64,000 nucleotides of DNA from Dysgonomonas sp. UBA7710 (GCF_002482385.1 NZ_DLFW01000036.1:22534-86533); one strand, 5' to 3'; shown: positions 27,739 to 37,700, counted from the first letter of the stretch. The notes: a model not told the origin generated them from the sequence alone. Program-made: numbers and translations.

Positions 27739-27913
27739 CAGGGCTGTTAAGTTCTGAATTCTTATATCCTCTTTGTCATGTTGAACAAAGTGAAACATCT
27801 CGTTTCTCAGAGTTAGGATTCTTCACTTCGTTCAGAAACAACGTTCGGCAGAGCGAAGCGGAGCCAATGACAGTAGAAAATAACAAACCAAAGTGGAGAA
27901 CTTAACAGCCCTG
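27739..27913. repeat. Nested palindromic repeat bounded by a perfect 17-bp inverted repeat
   Basis: CAGGGCTGTTAAGTTCT (27739-27755) is the exact reverse complement of 27897-27913. Inside lies a second inverted pair, GAACAAAGTGAA (27783-27794) and TTCACTTCGTTC (27822-27833), 11 of 12 matching. Such GAACGAAGTGAA/TTCACTTCGTTC pairs resemble widespread short palindromic intergenic repeats. It looks like one repeat inserted into another. Confidence 0.6.
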
Positions 27914-28149
27914 CGGGAAGGCGCGGCAGAGATGAGGTAAAGTTCCCGGCATAAATAAGGATAGTTATTATGCAGAAAACAATTGAACATTTAATACCAA
28001 CGACCAATCCACATGAATCCATAAAACTTTATGTTAAAAAAGACCATCATCTTCATCTACACTTATCTATACTGAAAATAATGAATGGATAATAACTTTT
28101 CTTATGTCATTCATAACTCATAATTTATATTTATAATTATTTAAAGCAT

Positions 28150-28815
28150 ATGGCAAAGTATAACGAAGGTGTAGCAGAGACGATTGTTTCGCTGATAGAA
28201 GACGATTTTTGTTCCGTAGCGGAAATTTGCAGGGTTACAGGTATCAGCCGAAAGACTTTTTACTGCTGGAAAGAGACGGTACCGGGTTTGGCAAAAGAGA
28301 TATTCGACGCGGAATGCCGGCGCGAAGACAGGATACGGCAAATGTTGTATTCGTCCCTTAAAAAGCGGCTGGACGGGCATATGATGGTAGAAGAGAAAGA
28401 AACATACCTGCCGGACGAAGATGAACCGGAAAAGCTGGTTCTGCAATCGAAAATTATCCGCAGGAAATATTGCCTGCCCGACCTGAAGACAATTAAGCTG
28501 TTACTCGACAGGCAGGATAAAATTGAGAATTGCCAATCAACCCAAAAGGAGGAGGAAGATATCACAACCCGGAAAAATATAATAGTTAATGACGTAACTA
28601 TTGCAAAGGATATAGAAAATCAGATAGCTGAGCATATCGAGGAGAGCGGGAGTGTTCCGGCAGATGAAAAAGAAAGCCTTGTTGATGATCCTGAAGACGC
28701 GGAAACAGAGATAATGCCGGACGGACCGGACAGAGCCATAGCTGAACGGAAAGGCATGATAAGAAGGAACAATAGCCATCCGGCAGGAAAGAGGAGAAAG
28801 AAGCGGAGAAAATAA
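28150..28815 (+). CDS. Orphan helix-turn-helix protein resembling a phage terminase small subunit (221 aa)
   Basis: The N-terminal 50 residues contain an HTH of the kind found in terminase small subunits and transposase-like DNA binders (SVAEICRVTGISRKTFYCWKE). The middle is charged and probably helical. The segment from about residue 125 onward is acidic and low-complexity, and the protein ends in a basic tail (GKRRKKRRK). No other phage gene is nearby, so packaging function is unlikely to be active; a DNA-binding role is the safe statement. It lies directly after the inverted-repeat element. The 134-147 nt spacers on either side hold no further genes. Confidence 0.65.
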   Translation: MAKYNEGVAETIVSLIEDDFCSVAEICRVTGISRKTFYCWKETVPGLAKEIFDAECRREDRIRQMLYSSLKKRLDGHMMVEEKETYLPDEDEPEKLVLQSKIIRRKYCLPDLKTIKLLLDRQDKIENCQSTQKEEEDITTRKNIIVNDVTIAKDIENQIAEHIEESGSVPADEKESLVDDPEDAETEIMPDGPDRAIAERKGMIRRNNSHPAGKRRKKRRK

Positions 28816-29104
28816 TTGAAAGTGAAAAACGAAAAGTAAAGAATATCATATGGGAATACGATATGAATATCCGAGCTTCAGGATCTTGTAGAAAATAACT
28901 TTTGATTTTCCATTAATTGTGTTACTTATGTCACCTTTTTTTAACAATAAATAAAAGATTAGCGGATGAAACACAAACTATTTTCGCTTCACACCATTTA
29001 CCAATTGAGCCGTTAAATTAGTTGCCGGTCAGTCCTGTATCTGTCCAATATAAAATTATTTTCTAAAAAAATGTGTTTGCTATTGTATTTATGAAAATTA
29101 TCAA
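28816..29104. other. Intergenic region without recognised gene
   Basis: AT-rich sequence between the orphan HTH gene and the ABC operon promoter. No terminator hairpin, RNA gene or coding signal was recognised. A weak imperfect palindrome (CATATGGGAATACGATATG, near 28848-28866) is the only structure seen. Confidence 0.4.
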
Positions 29105-29140
29105 TAAATTTGCGTGTACTATTATACTATTACACTATTA
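29082..29140 (+). promoter_or_regulatory. ABC-operon promoter with a triple 8-bp tandem repeat
   Basis: TAAATTTG at 29105-29112 is an exact TAnnTTTG -7 box, with ATTG at 29082-29085 (one mismatch to TTTG) 19 nt upstream. Immediately downstream, at the predicted transcript start, three copies of (T/C)ACTATTA lie head to tail (29117-29124, 29125-29132, 29133-29140). It is a candidate operator for the GntR repressor encoded in the operon. Confidence 0.55.
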
Positions 29141-29159
29141 TATTTTTAATCTAATGAAT

Positions 29160-29990
29160 ATGATATCAATGCGTAACGTTACCTTCGGGTATAAGAAGAA
29201 GCTAATATTCAATGATTTTTCAATCTCTATAGAGAAGGGAAAAGTGTGCGGATTGTTAGGAAAAAACGGAGCAGGCAAATCGACTATGTTGTATTTGCTT
29301 ACAGGCCTCTTAAGTCCTGAAAAAGGTAAAGTGGAATATAAAGATGAGGATGTGGCAAAGCGTAAGCCCTCTACATTGCAGGACATGTTTATAGTGCCCG
29401 AAGAGTTTGAATTACCCGGTATTCCGCTGAGAAAGTATGTGGAAATCAATCGTCCGTTCTATCCTTCTTTCAGTCGGGAACAACTGGATAAAAATCTGGA
29501 ATGCTTCGAGATGGAGGCCGATGTGCATTTGAACGAGCTTTCTTTAGGGCAAAAGAAAAAAGTCTTTATGAGTTTCGCTCTGGCCGCAAACACACCCCTG
29601 CTACTGATGGATGAGCCGACAAACGGACTCGATATCCCCGGTAAAAGCCAGTTCCGGAAATTTATAGCATCGGGGATGACCGATGAAAAAACAATTCTGA
29701 TCTCGACACATCAGGTACAGGATGTGGATAAGCTACTGGAGCAGGTGATTATCCTCGATAATAATAAAGTGCTGATGAATTCTTCCGTATCGAGGATTTG
29801 TGAGAAACTGCGCTTTATGGAAAGTTATAATGAAAAAGATGTGGAGAAAGCATTATACGCCTCACCATCTATACAAGGATACAAGCTAATCCTTGAGAAC
29901 GAAAACAATGAGGAGACTTCCCTGAATCTGGAAACATTGTTCAACGCGACTTTAAGCAATACGGAAAAGATAACAGCAATACTACAATAA
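29160..29990 (+). CDS. ABC transporter ATP-binding protein
   Basis: A 276-aa nucleotide-binding subunit. Walker A GKNGAGKST is at residues 34-42, the signature is LSLGQKKK, Walker B LLLMDEPTNGLD, and the H-loop ISTHQVQD. It powers the permease encoded 13 nt downstream. The partner GntR gene of the YtrA type suggests a drug-, envelope-stress- or antibiotic-responsive exporter, as in ytrA-like operons; the substrate is unknown. The frame is open further upstream, but the start at 29160 (or 29154) is preferred because MISMRNVTFGY aligns with ABC N-termini and follows the promoter. Confidence 0.9.
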   Translation: MISMRNVTFGYKKKLIFNDFSISIEKGKVCGLLGKNGAGKSTMLYLLTGLLSPEKGKVEYKDEDVAKRKPSTLQDMFIVPEEFELPGIPLRKYVEINRPFYPSFSREQLDKNLECFEMEADVHLNELSLGQKKKVFMSFALAANTPLLLMDEPTNGLDIPGKSQFRKFIASGMTDEKTILISTHQVQDVDKLLEQVIILDNNKVLMNSSVSRICEKLRFMESYNEKDVEKALYASPSIQGYKLILENENNEETSLNLETLFNATLSNTEKITAILQ

Positions 29991-30003
29991 AACCTGATAA
30001 ATT

Positions 30004-30840
30004 ATGAACAATACATTTGATATAAACCGATTTATCTTGTTGTTAAGGAAAGACATACAGGAAAACTGGAAAAAGTATCTGATCCGCATCCTTACAATTT
30101 ACGGAGCACTCACCCTTGTGACTACATGGAACGCTTTTCTGACATATTCCGAATTAGAACAGGGTATTAATCGTTTAGAATACCTGAACAGGGATTTGAT
30201 AGTCTTCACTGCCTTCGTCTTTTTCATATTTGGCTGTATCAGTGCTTCCATGGCAATGGAACCTATCAACAGCAAGACAAAGCGGCTTGTGTATTTGATG
30301 AATCCTTCATCATCTTTTGAAAAATACTTTTCCCGTTGGTTTATCATGACAATCGGCTACATGGCGGTTTTCTTCGTTCTATTCTGGTTGTCAGACGCTA
30401 CCCGGGTACTGATCTGTTCTATCCGCTTCCCTGACATAGATGTGCAATTTATCCACTTCGATAAATTTATAGGAAAGGATAGTTACGACTATGTTTTTAA
30501 TAACATGACAAGATTTACATTTTCAGTCGGCCTTTTCTCCTTTATTCAGTCCCTGTTTATCCTGGGATCGACATTCTGGCCGAAAAATTCGCTGGTAAAA
30601 ACATTTTCGGCAGGCACTATCATCTTTATCACTTTCCTTCTGGTGTGCTGGTGTGTAATCTCTCTCCTTTTCGAAAACGGCATGGACAACTTTGGAAATG
30701 CGTTACAGCAGAAAACATTTGGTGTTCAGGATACTATTATAGTGGGATATATGACAATTCTATGCATCATCTTCGCTGTGGTAAACTGGGTATTGGCTTT
30801 TTTCAGATTCAGGGAATCTGAAGTAATTAAACGACTCTAG
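30004..30840 (+). CDS. ABC transporter permease (about six membrane spans)
   Basis: A 278-aa hydrophobic protein. Membrane segments are visible near residues 28-46, 62-82, 113-130, 175-195, 200-222 and 245-268. It has no named domain beyond a general ABC-2-like permease pattern. It starts 13 nt after the ATPase and ends 3 nt before the GntR gene, so the three belong to one unit. Substrate and direction are inferred only from the operon type. Confidence 0.8.
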   Translation: MNNTFDINRFILLLRKDIQENWKKYLIRILTIYGALTLVTTWNAFLTYSELEQGINRLEYLNRDLIVFTAFVFFIFGCISASMAMEPINSKTKRLVYLMNPSSSFEKYFSRWFIMTIGYMAVFFVLFWLSDATRVLICSIRFPDIDVQFIHFDKFIGKDSYDYVFNNMTRFTFSVGLFSFIQSLFILGSTFWPKNSLVKTFSAGTIIFITFLLVCWCVISLLFENGMDNFGNALQQKTFGVQDTIIVGYMTILCIIFAVVNWVLAFFRFRESEVIKRL

Positions 30841-30843
30841 CTT

Positions 30844-31209
30844 ATGAATTTTAAAGAAAATAAAGCAATCTATTTGCAGATAGCCGACCGCATCTGTGAC
30901 GAGATACTACTGGAAAAATATAAAGAGGAAGAAAGGGTTCCGTCTGTACGCGAATATGCCGCTATTGTGGAAGTGAATTTTAATACCGTCATGCGCACCT
31001 TCGATTACCTTCAATCGATGGAAATCATCTACAACAAAAGAGGAATCGGATATTTTGTAGCTCCGAAAGCAAAAAAGCTGGTACTCAAGCTGCGTAAAGA
31101 TACCTTTATGAAAGAGGAGGCTGAGGACTTCTTCAAACAAATATACACACTGGATATTCCGATAGAGGATATCGTGGAAATGTATAAAGACTATATTAAG
31201 AAACAATAA
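30844..31209 (+). CDS. GntR family transcriptional regulator, YtrA subfamily
   Basis: A 121-aa protein: an N-terminal winged helix-turn-helix (IYLQIADRICDEILLEKYKEEERVPSVREYAAIVEVNFNTVMRTFDYLQ region, residues 8-60). The short C-terminal helical tail of about 50 residues is characteristic of the YtrA subfamily, which lacks a large effector domain. Such regulators normally repress their own ABC operon. The triple ACTATTA repeat at the operon promoter is the natural candidate operator. Confidence 0.9.
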   Translation: MNFKENKAIYLQIADRICDEILLEKYKEEERVPSVREYAAIVEVNFNTVMRTFDYLQSMEIIYNKRGIGYFVAPKAKKLVLKLRKDTFMKEEAEDFFKQIYTLDIPIEDIVEMYKDYIKKQ

Positions 31210-31220
31210 TAATAAAAGAT

Positions 31221-32054
31221 ATGAGACTTACAACCAAAATAGTATTGGGTATCATAGCCGCGGTATTCTTAACTGCCACAGGCTATATATGCTATCTTTC
31301 GTTAAGTTATGACGGAGAGAAAAAGACAGGCGTTATACTAACGGACGAAACTGTCAGCATAGATATATCCGGACAAAAAATTATCGAGATATACGCGGAT
31401 ACAATACCGATGAAAAATGACGGGAAAGATAAGGATAAACATTATATTATCTTCGATGGACTCATCAATATACAGCCTGCTGCGAAGGAAGAAGATAAAG
31501 GTAAGATCTATATACCGGAACAATTGAAGGAATATCTGGAGATATCTGCATTACACGATAAGACCATACTGCGTGTGAAAACCGCAGAATTATTAACGGA
31601 TCATTACAAAAACAAGATTCCGGACCCGGCAGCAATAAGGGGGATAAACTTTACTATATATGCGGATTCCTGTGTAGACATAAGAAGTAGAATAGGTGGG
31701 TTAAGAGCTAATATACAGGGATTAAAAGCAGAATCGATCAATATAGATATAATGCGTGGAGATCTGAATATAGAAAATTGTGAGGCTGATATAATCACAC
31801 CTACAGTAAGGGGTTGGGGGCATTTTGTAATGAAGAACTCCAGGACAAAGGTATTTAATGCCGATCTCGACTATCTACAAAACTGGAGAATCGAACAATG
31901 TGATATAGATACTGAGAACCTGACTGGAAGCGGAAACCACGACGTAGAAGTACCGGCTACCGAATGCAGGGTAATGAACTGGAATCCAAAAAATGAAAAG
32001 GCATCCCTAAATGTATCATTAGGTTCTGATACGGCAAGAGTGATATTTCCATAA
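31221..32054 (+). CDS. Exported protein of unknown function, GIN/adhesin-head-like (277 aa)
   Basis: One N-terminal hydrophobic segment (residues 6-27) acts as a signal anchor or signal peptide. The rest is rich in short beta strands with evenly spaced hydrophobic residues (INIDIMRGDLNIENCEADIITPTVRG). This recalls the beta-helical head GIN domain (DUF2807-like) found in Bacteroidetes secreted proteins. That likeness is by eye and not firm. It lies 11 nt after the GntR gene and before a strong terminator, so it is the last gene of the ABC operon. Confidence 0.7.
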   Translation: MRLTTKIVLGIIAAVFLTATGYICYLSLSYDGEKKTGVILTDETVSIDISGQKIIEIYADTIPMKNDGKDKDKHYIIFDGLINIQPAAKEEDKGKIYIPEQLKEYLEISALHDKTILRVKTAELLTDHYKNKIPDPAAIRGINFTIYADSCVDIRSRIGGLRANIQGLKAESINIDIMRGDLNIENCEADIITPTVRGWGHFVMKNSRTKVFNADLDYLQNWRIEQCDIDTENLTGSGNHDVEVPATECRVMNWNPKNEKASLNVSLGSDTARVIFP

Positions 32055-32062
32055 CAATAGTA

Positions 32063-32098
32063 AAAGGAAGAAGTTGCCCGAAGGCAACTTCTTCCTTT
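32063..32098. terminator. Bidirectional terminator between the ABC operon and PUL1
   Basis: A 16-bp perfect stem: 32063-32078 pairs with 32083-32098 around a CGAA loop. The ends are A-rich on one side and T-rich on the other, so it can serve the rightward ABC operon and the leftward PUL1 transcript that converge here. Confidence 0.9.
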
Positions 32099-32141
32099 GT
32101 TATTGTGGTCTATGTTAAGACCGGCAGAAAGTCCGGCTTTA

Positions 32142-33239
32142 TTATTGTTTCAGTTTCTCTACTTCCTGATTGTAAAGCCACTGAACCTGTCCGCTCAATA
32201 ATGCTGTATTATAGAATTTAATTTCATCCATCATACCCTGAAAGTGATCCCATGATGTAGGTGTATCCCAGCCTGACCAGTCCCAGGATGCTTTTGCCTC
32301 GGCATAGGTCGTTGCCGCCCCAATCATCAACGGCAATTGTGTGCCTAACGGAGATACATATGGCGCAGACTGGCTGCCTACCAGATTCGGTTTGCCGGTA
32401 TTGGTCCACTCTTTTGTCAGTAATCCGTTTATATAGAACGACAATTTTGAGCTCTCAAGGTCAAGGACAACTACCACATGCTTCCAACTACCGGTAGAAA
32501 CAGAAAGGTCCGCTTCATTATCCGCATCGGTAAAACCTGCCTGCGATTTGATTGTGAAGAATGCTTTGCCTTGTTCCTGTATCTGGAATTTCCAGTTGTT
32601 CCAGTAGTTCAGGGAAGCTACATAGTTACCACCTTTTATTACTTCAGGTTTCAACCATACGGCAATACTCAGTTTCTTGCCCAGGAAATCAGATGGGTTA
32701 TAATTCTCTACTTCCAGATGTGCCCCGTTCTTGAAATAAAGGGCTTTGTTTACTCCATCATCTACAAATTCGGGTAGTGCGGGCGTTGAGAAAATTTCAG
32801 AAGGTCCCGGTTTCAGAGTAGCGGTAAGGGCTTTTATCCCGTCACCAAGCAATGACGTTCCTGTTCCCTCATCAAAGCTCCAGCCTGCTAACAGATTTTC
32901 TTCCGGTATTCCGATCATCTTATCATTAAGAAAGCGTACCAGAGCTTCTTGCAGGTGTATTCTCATATTAACAACTTCCTGAGCTGATACATTCCCTTTG
33001 TCGACAACTTCCTGGATAATATCCAGCTTTGTCTTGAATCTATCTATAGTCTCCTGTTTATATTCAGCCGGAGTAGCTTTTGCTATAGAATCATATCCTG
33101 CTGCAAGTTCCTTTTTAAGGACAGCAGTGTCTCCTGCCACGAATTCCTCTTTGTCATCATCACTACAACCGATGAATAGTGCAGAAGAAAAGACCAGTGC
33201 AAACATCAATAATATACCAAATATCTTATTCTCTTTCAT
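32142..33239 (-). CDS. LamG-domain surface lipoprotein of PUL1 (365 aa)
   Basis: The signal peptide ends in a lipobox (LFIGC, cysteine at residue 25). A helical N-terminal region (about 30-120) is followed by a concanavalin/LamG-type jelly roll (about 130-360). The latter shows LLAGWSFDEGTGTSLLGD, LSIAVWLKPE, KHVVVVLDLESSKLSFYINGL and MMDEIKFYNTALL. Position after SusD suggests a surface glycan-binding protein, although LamG domains can also be enzymatic. The frame is open 40 codons upstream, but the ATG at 33239 gives the signal peptide and follows the SusD stop by 19 nt. Confidence 0.85.
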   Translation of the reverse strand: MKENKIFGILLMFALVFSSALFIGCSDDDKEEFVAGDTAVLKKELAAGYDSIAKATPAEYKQETIDRFKTKLDIIQEVVDKGNVSAQEVVNMRIHLQEALVRFLNDKMIGIPEENLLAGWSFDEGTGTSLLGDGIKALTATLKPGPSEIFSTPALPEFVDDGVNKALYFKNGAHLEVENYNPSDFLGKKLSIAVWLKPEVIKGGNYVASLNYWNNWKFQIQEQGKAFFTIKSQAGFTDADNEADLSVSTGSWKHVVVVLDLESSKLSFYINGLLTKEWTNTGKPNLVGSQSAPYVSPLGTQLPLMIGAATTYAEAKASWDWSGWDTPTSWDHFQGMMDEIKFYNTALLSGQVQWLYNQEVEKLKQ

Positions 33240-33258
33240 AGTCAATGTTTTTAGTTGA

Positions 33259-34695
33259 TTAAATACCATTGTTTGAATCCAATTCATTCTGCGGTATCGG
33301 GAAATAATAACGAGGTTCCTGCCATTTGAAATCAGAACCCAAGGCCTGTGTTGCCACATCTTTTCCCCAACGCATCAGGTCGAAGAACCGATGGAATTCG
33401 AATCCTAGTTCACGACGACGCTCCAGATAGATTACCGACCGCATCTGCTCCTGATTCACTGGCTTAGCATATGCAAGTCCGGCTCTGTCCCTTACCAGTT
33501 TAAGAGCTGCTGCAGCCTTATCCAGATCATTTGTTTCCGTATATGCCTCTGCTTTCATCAGCAAGATATCAGCATAACGCAGGTAAATATATGGCAGTCC
33601 GCCATCACCCTTTGTTCCGGCCGGCACTTCAGCCAGCGGCTGATTGTGCTTTTTCACCAGATAACCGGTAATACTCCATGTAAGGTCAAATACATCGTCG
33701 TTCAACCACTCTTTACCCGAACGGCCGATTGATGCATCAAGACGGGGATCGGTCTGTCCTGTCGTTGTTTGTTCGCTGAAACTCAGAACATAATTATTTG
33801 TCGGCGCATTGAAGTAATATCCTCCTTCCACAAGTGGCGCAAACCATTGATTCAGAGAATTACCCAAGCCGGGGTTTTGATTGCTTTCATGCAGAATTGC
33901 AAATACCGCCTCTTTGCTGTCCTCTGCTCCTAATTTAAACAAGTCTTCGTAATTAGTTTCAAGCCCATAAAGGCCCAGCGGTTCCAACTTGGTCGTAATG
34001 GTTGTTATACAATCGTCCCATTTCTTCTGATATAACTGAGCTTTAGCCAGTAAACCGTAAGCAGCGCCTTTGGTGATCCTCCCTTTGTCTGCTGTTTGAG
34101 TATAAGACGGAGGTAATACTCCCGCGGCATCATTCAGATCTTGTTCTATCCTGCCATATATCTGGGAAACCTCACTCAGTCCCATATTTACGTTTGAAGG
34201 AGTCACAGGTTCCACTCTCAGAGGCACTTTACCCCAGATATTCACCAGGTTGAAATAATAATATGCCCTGATAAATTTAGCCTGCGCAATCATCTGCTGC
34301 TTAACCCCATCATCAATAGCAGTACCGTAGTCAGCATGGATCACATTGTTAGCGCGGTTAATCCCTTCATAGGCGAACTTCCAGTATGAAAGCAGAATCC
34401 CGTTGTCCGATTTGATATTAAACTCGTCAATCATACCTATCTCGGCCTGATCGGATGCGCTTCCGCCTTTCACTGCATCATCGGATGCGACATCTCCGAA
34501 AACCCAAATCATATTTGAAGAAGTGGTAAAGCTCAAGCTGTTATATACTCCGGTCAGCGCCAGATTCGCCTCCTCTTCAGTATTGTATATATTGTCGGAT
34601 GTATATTCACCGTCCAGTTCTTCATTCAGAAAATCGTTACACGAACTGAAGGAGAATATTCCTAATATAGTTAGTATTATTACTATTTTTTTCAT
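33259..34695 (-). CDS. SusD/RagB-like outer-membrane lipoprotein (PUL1)
   Basis: A 478-aa SusD homologue. The lipobox is FSFSSC (cysteine about residue 19). The TPR-containing helical bundle is recognisable from IYNTEEEANLALTGVYNSL, AKFIRAYYYFNLVNIWGKVPL, KGAAYGLLAKAQLYQKKW and the C-terminal LPYIYLRYADILLMKAEAY and LERRRELGFEFHRFFDLMRWG. It forms the lid of the SusC pore and binds the glycan. It sits 12 nt after the susC stop. Confidence 0.95.
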   Translation of the reverse strand: MKKIVIILTILGIFSFSSCNDFLNEELDGEYTSDNIYNTEEEANLALTGVYNSLSFTTSSNMIWVFGDVASDDAVKGGSASDQAEIGMIDEFNIKSDNGILLSYWKFAYEGINRANNVIHADYGTAIDDGVKQQMIAQAKFIRAYYYFNLVNIWGKVPLRVEPVTPSNVNMGLSEVSQIYGRIEQDLNDAAGVLPPSYTQTADKGRITKGAAYGLLAKAQLYQKKWDDCITTITTKLEPLGLYGLETNYEDLFKLGAEDSKEAVFAILHESNQNPGLGNSLNQWFAPLVEGGYYFNAPTNNYVLSFSEQTTTGQTDPRLDASIGRSGKEWLNDDVFDLTWSITGYLVKKHNQPLAEVPAGTKGDGGLPYIYLRYADILLMKAEAYTETNDLDKAAAALKLVRDRAGLAYAKPVNQEQMRSVIYLERRRELGFEFHRFFDLMRWGKDVATQALGSDFKWQEPRYYFPIPQNELDSNNGI

Positions 34696-34707
34696 CTCAG
34701 GTAATTT

Positions 34708-37700
34708 TTAAAAGGTTATGTTTACTCCGAATGTAAAGGATTTAGAAACAGGATAAGTACCCCAGTCTATACCATTAGCCATATCACCTTCTCCTGCCGA
34801 ATTGGAACTTACCGTCATTTCTGGGTCGAGCCCCTTGTATCCGGTAAAGGTGAGCAGGTTGGTAGCACTACCGAATGCCCTCAGACTGCTGATGTACTTC
34901 GATTTGATAGGGAAAGTATATCCCAGCTGAATATTCTTCAGTCTCAGGTATGACGCGTCTTCCAGAAAACGTGTAGATGCTATCACATTATTCGATTTAG
35001 CACTCCATGACGGTCTCGGATATTCATTAGAGGTTCCTTCTCCTCTCCAGTAATTATCATACATGTCTTTCGATACGGAGAAACCTCTGAAGAATCCTTC
35101 TGTTTCATTAGCCATCTGGTGATATATATCGTGACCGAAGGCACCCTGAAAGAATATTGATAAATCCCAGTTCTTATAATTACCCTGAAGATTCAGACCG
35201 AGTGTCTGTTTTGGGATAGAGGAACCTACATGCCCTCTGTCTTTTTCGTCAATTACACCATCGTTATTCAGGTCTTTATACTTGACATCCCCCGGTTTTA
35301 CATTTGCTCCCTGATAAGCCGATTTCACGATTTCTTCTTCATTCTGGAATATTCCATCCATCTGATAAAGATAAAATGAACCGATAGAATATCCTTTCTC
35401 TATATATTTTGCAAAAACACCATTATCCACACGTCCTGCCTGTATAGGCGCATCCAGCGCCAAGACTTCATTATGCAGGTAACCCCAGTTCAGTGAAGCG
35501 GAAAAGCCCATATCCTTGTATTGCTTGCGAACATACAGTTCTACATCAACACCTTCATTCAAAACTTTTCCGGCATTCACCCAATAAGGGGAAGCATTAC
35601 CGATAGACGGAGGCAATGGGGCACGCACGAGCATGTCGCTCGATTTTTTATTATAATAATCCACGCTGAAACCATATTCTCCTTTCGCGAAGGCCATATC
35701 CAAGCCCAGATTAAACTGGTTGCTGGTTTCCCATTTCAGTTTATCGTTACCCAACTGGCTTTGTATATATCCGACTGACGGGTTTCCCCCGAAAGGATAG
35801 TTTGCATATGGTGTATATTTGTCGGTATATGCATATAAAGCTATATTCTGATTACCTACAGCACCCCATCCGGCACGTAGTTTCAGCAGATTGATGGCTT
35901 TAATAGATTTCATGAAATCCTCCTCATGTATATCCCATCCCGCAGAGACTGAGTAAAATGTACCCCATCTGTTTTCTTCTGTAAAGCGTGAAGACCCATC
36001 CTGTCGAATCAACGCCGACAAATAGTATTTATAGTTATAATTATAATCGACCTTACCAAAGAACGAAAGCAAAGAATACGCCCAGTCACTTGAGTAAAAG
36101 GTATCACCATTCACAGATGAAGATGTATTCTTATCCGTACCGTTATAGCGGATAGCCTCCGCACCAGCCATTGCATTCAATGTATGCACATCGTTGAAAG
36201 TCTGAACTGTATTGAAGACAGAGTTTAGCGTCCATCCCAGGCTTTCATTATTCTGGCCTAATAGAGAACTTGGATTATTTATCCTGTTATTTGTCCCCCA
36301 TGTTTTATTATTGATATTATAATCACTTTTCCTATAGTCGATCCCGAAATTGGTATTCCATACGATATTATATGGCAGTTTGGCCTCTACATTGAACTTA
36401 CCCAGAAAAGTATCTTCGTCCCGTACCCTGTCGGTCATATTCGCCAGTCCTACCGGATTATAACCGTCGCCGAAAAAGCTGTTGTATTCGGCCTGTCCGA
36501 AATATTCGCTCGGTAAATCCACATAATTTCCGTTTGCATCATAGGTCGGAATTGCCGGATTACGCATATACGCATACCGTACAACGCTACCGCCTTCATT
36601 GCTACCGTAACCATCTCCTGAACTTGGCACAACATGAGTCTTAGCCTTTCCTCCGTTCACATTCAGCCCCAGCTTCAGCCAGTTTGCAGCTTTATAATTG
36701 AGGTTTACTCGTCCTGAGAATTTTTCATAATCGCTATTCTTGATAATACCCTCCTGATTATAATAAGAAAACGATGCCAGATAGTCGAATTTATCTTTAC
36801 CTCCGCTTACTGATAATTCATGCACATTCAGCAATGCAGTCCTGAAAATCTCATCCAAGTGATTGATGTTTGCAAAATCCTTAACCAGAGCACCCTCGAT
36901 CAAAGTTCTTTCGTCATTTTTAGCAGCTACATTATAAATATCTATATATTCATTTGTATTTACCATTTTCGGAAGGCTTCCGTGAGTCTGCACTCCGAAC
37001 TGGCCATTATAAGCAACTTTCACCTTACCATTCTGCCCTTTTTTAGTAGTTACCAACACAACCCCATTATTTGCGCGGGAACCGTATATGGCCGCAGAAG
37101 ATGCATCTTTTAGTACCGAAATATTTTCAATATCGGAAGGAACAATAGAGTTCAGTCCGTTCTCGGAAGGAATACCGTCTATAATGTAGAGCGGATCATT
37201 AGAAGAGTTTATTGAGCCTGTACCACGTACACGTACAGTGACACCCGCTCCCGGAGCGCCTGTCGCGGAAGTAACCTGTACACCGGCAACACGCCCCTGA
37301 AGCGCTTCAGACACCCCCGGAGCCGGAACCTGCGTGAGTTCCTTTGAATTTACCTTAGTTACAGCGCCCAAGACTTCCCTTTTCTTCATTGAGGTATAGC
37401 CTACAACGACGACCTCATCCAGTTCTGTATTAGGCACAAGCCTTACATTCATTTCCGTAGATTTGGATACCGTGATTTCCTGAGCATTGAACCCGACATA
37501 GGAAACCGTGATTTTATCCCCCTTGATATTCAGGGTGAATTTGCCGTCAATATCGGTTACAGTACCATTAGGAGTACCTGTTTCTACCACTGTAACACCG
37601 ATTAACGCCTCTCCTGTAGATGAATCCGTCACCACACCGGAGATTGTTTTTACTTCCTGCGCAAATATATTCGCAAAGGCAAAAAGTAAAAAACAAGTGA

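Larger units (their letters stand above)
27398..28002. mobile_element. Structured non-coding element of about 605 bp with terminal inverted repeats (MITE-like)
   Basis: The ends share CGTTGGTATTAAATG exactly (27398-27412; reverse complement at 27988-28002). After it come one mismatch, TC, one mismatch and ATTGTT, so the match continues over about 25 bp. The interior is more GC-rich than its flanks and packed with nested inverted repeats, with no convincing gene. No target-site duplication was recognised. It may be a non-autonomous element or a structured repeat family; no transposase is present. Confidence 0.55.

Noticed and set aside
28816..29153. Possible small RNA or riboswitch upstream of the ABC operon
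   Set aside because: No conserved structure or stable hairpin was seen; the region is simply AT-rich with a promoter at its end.
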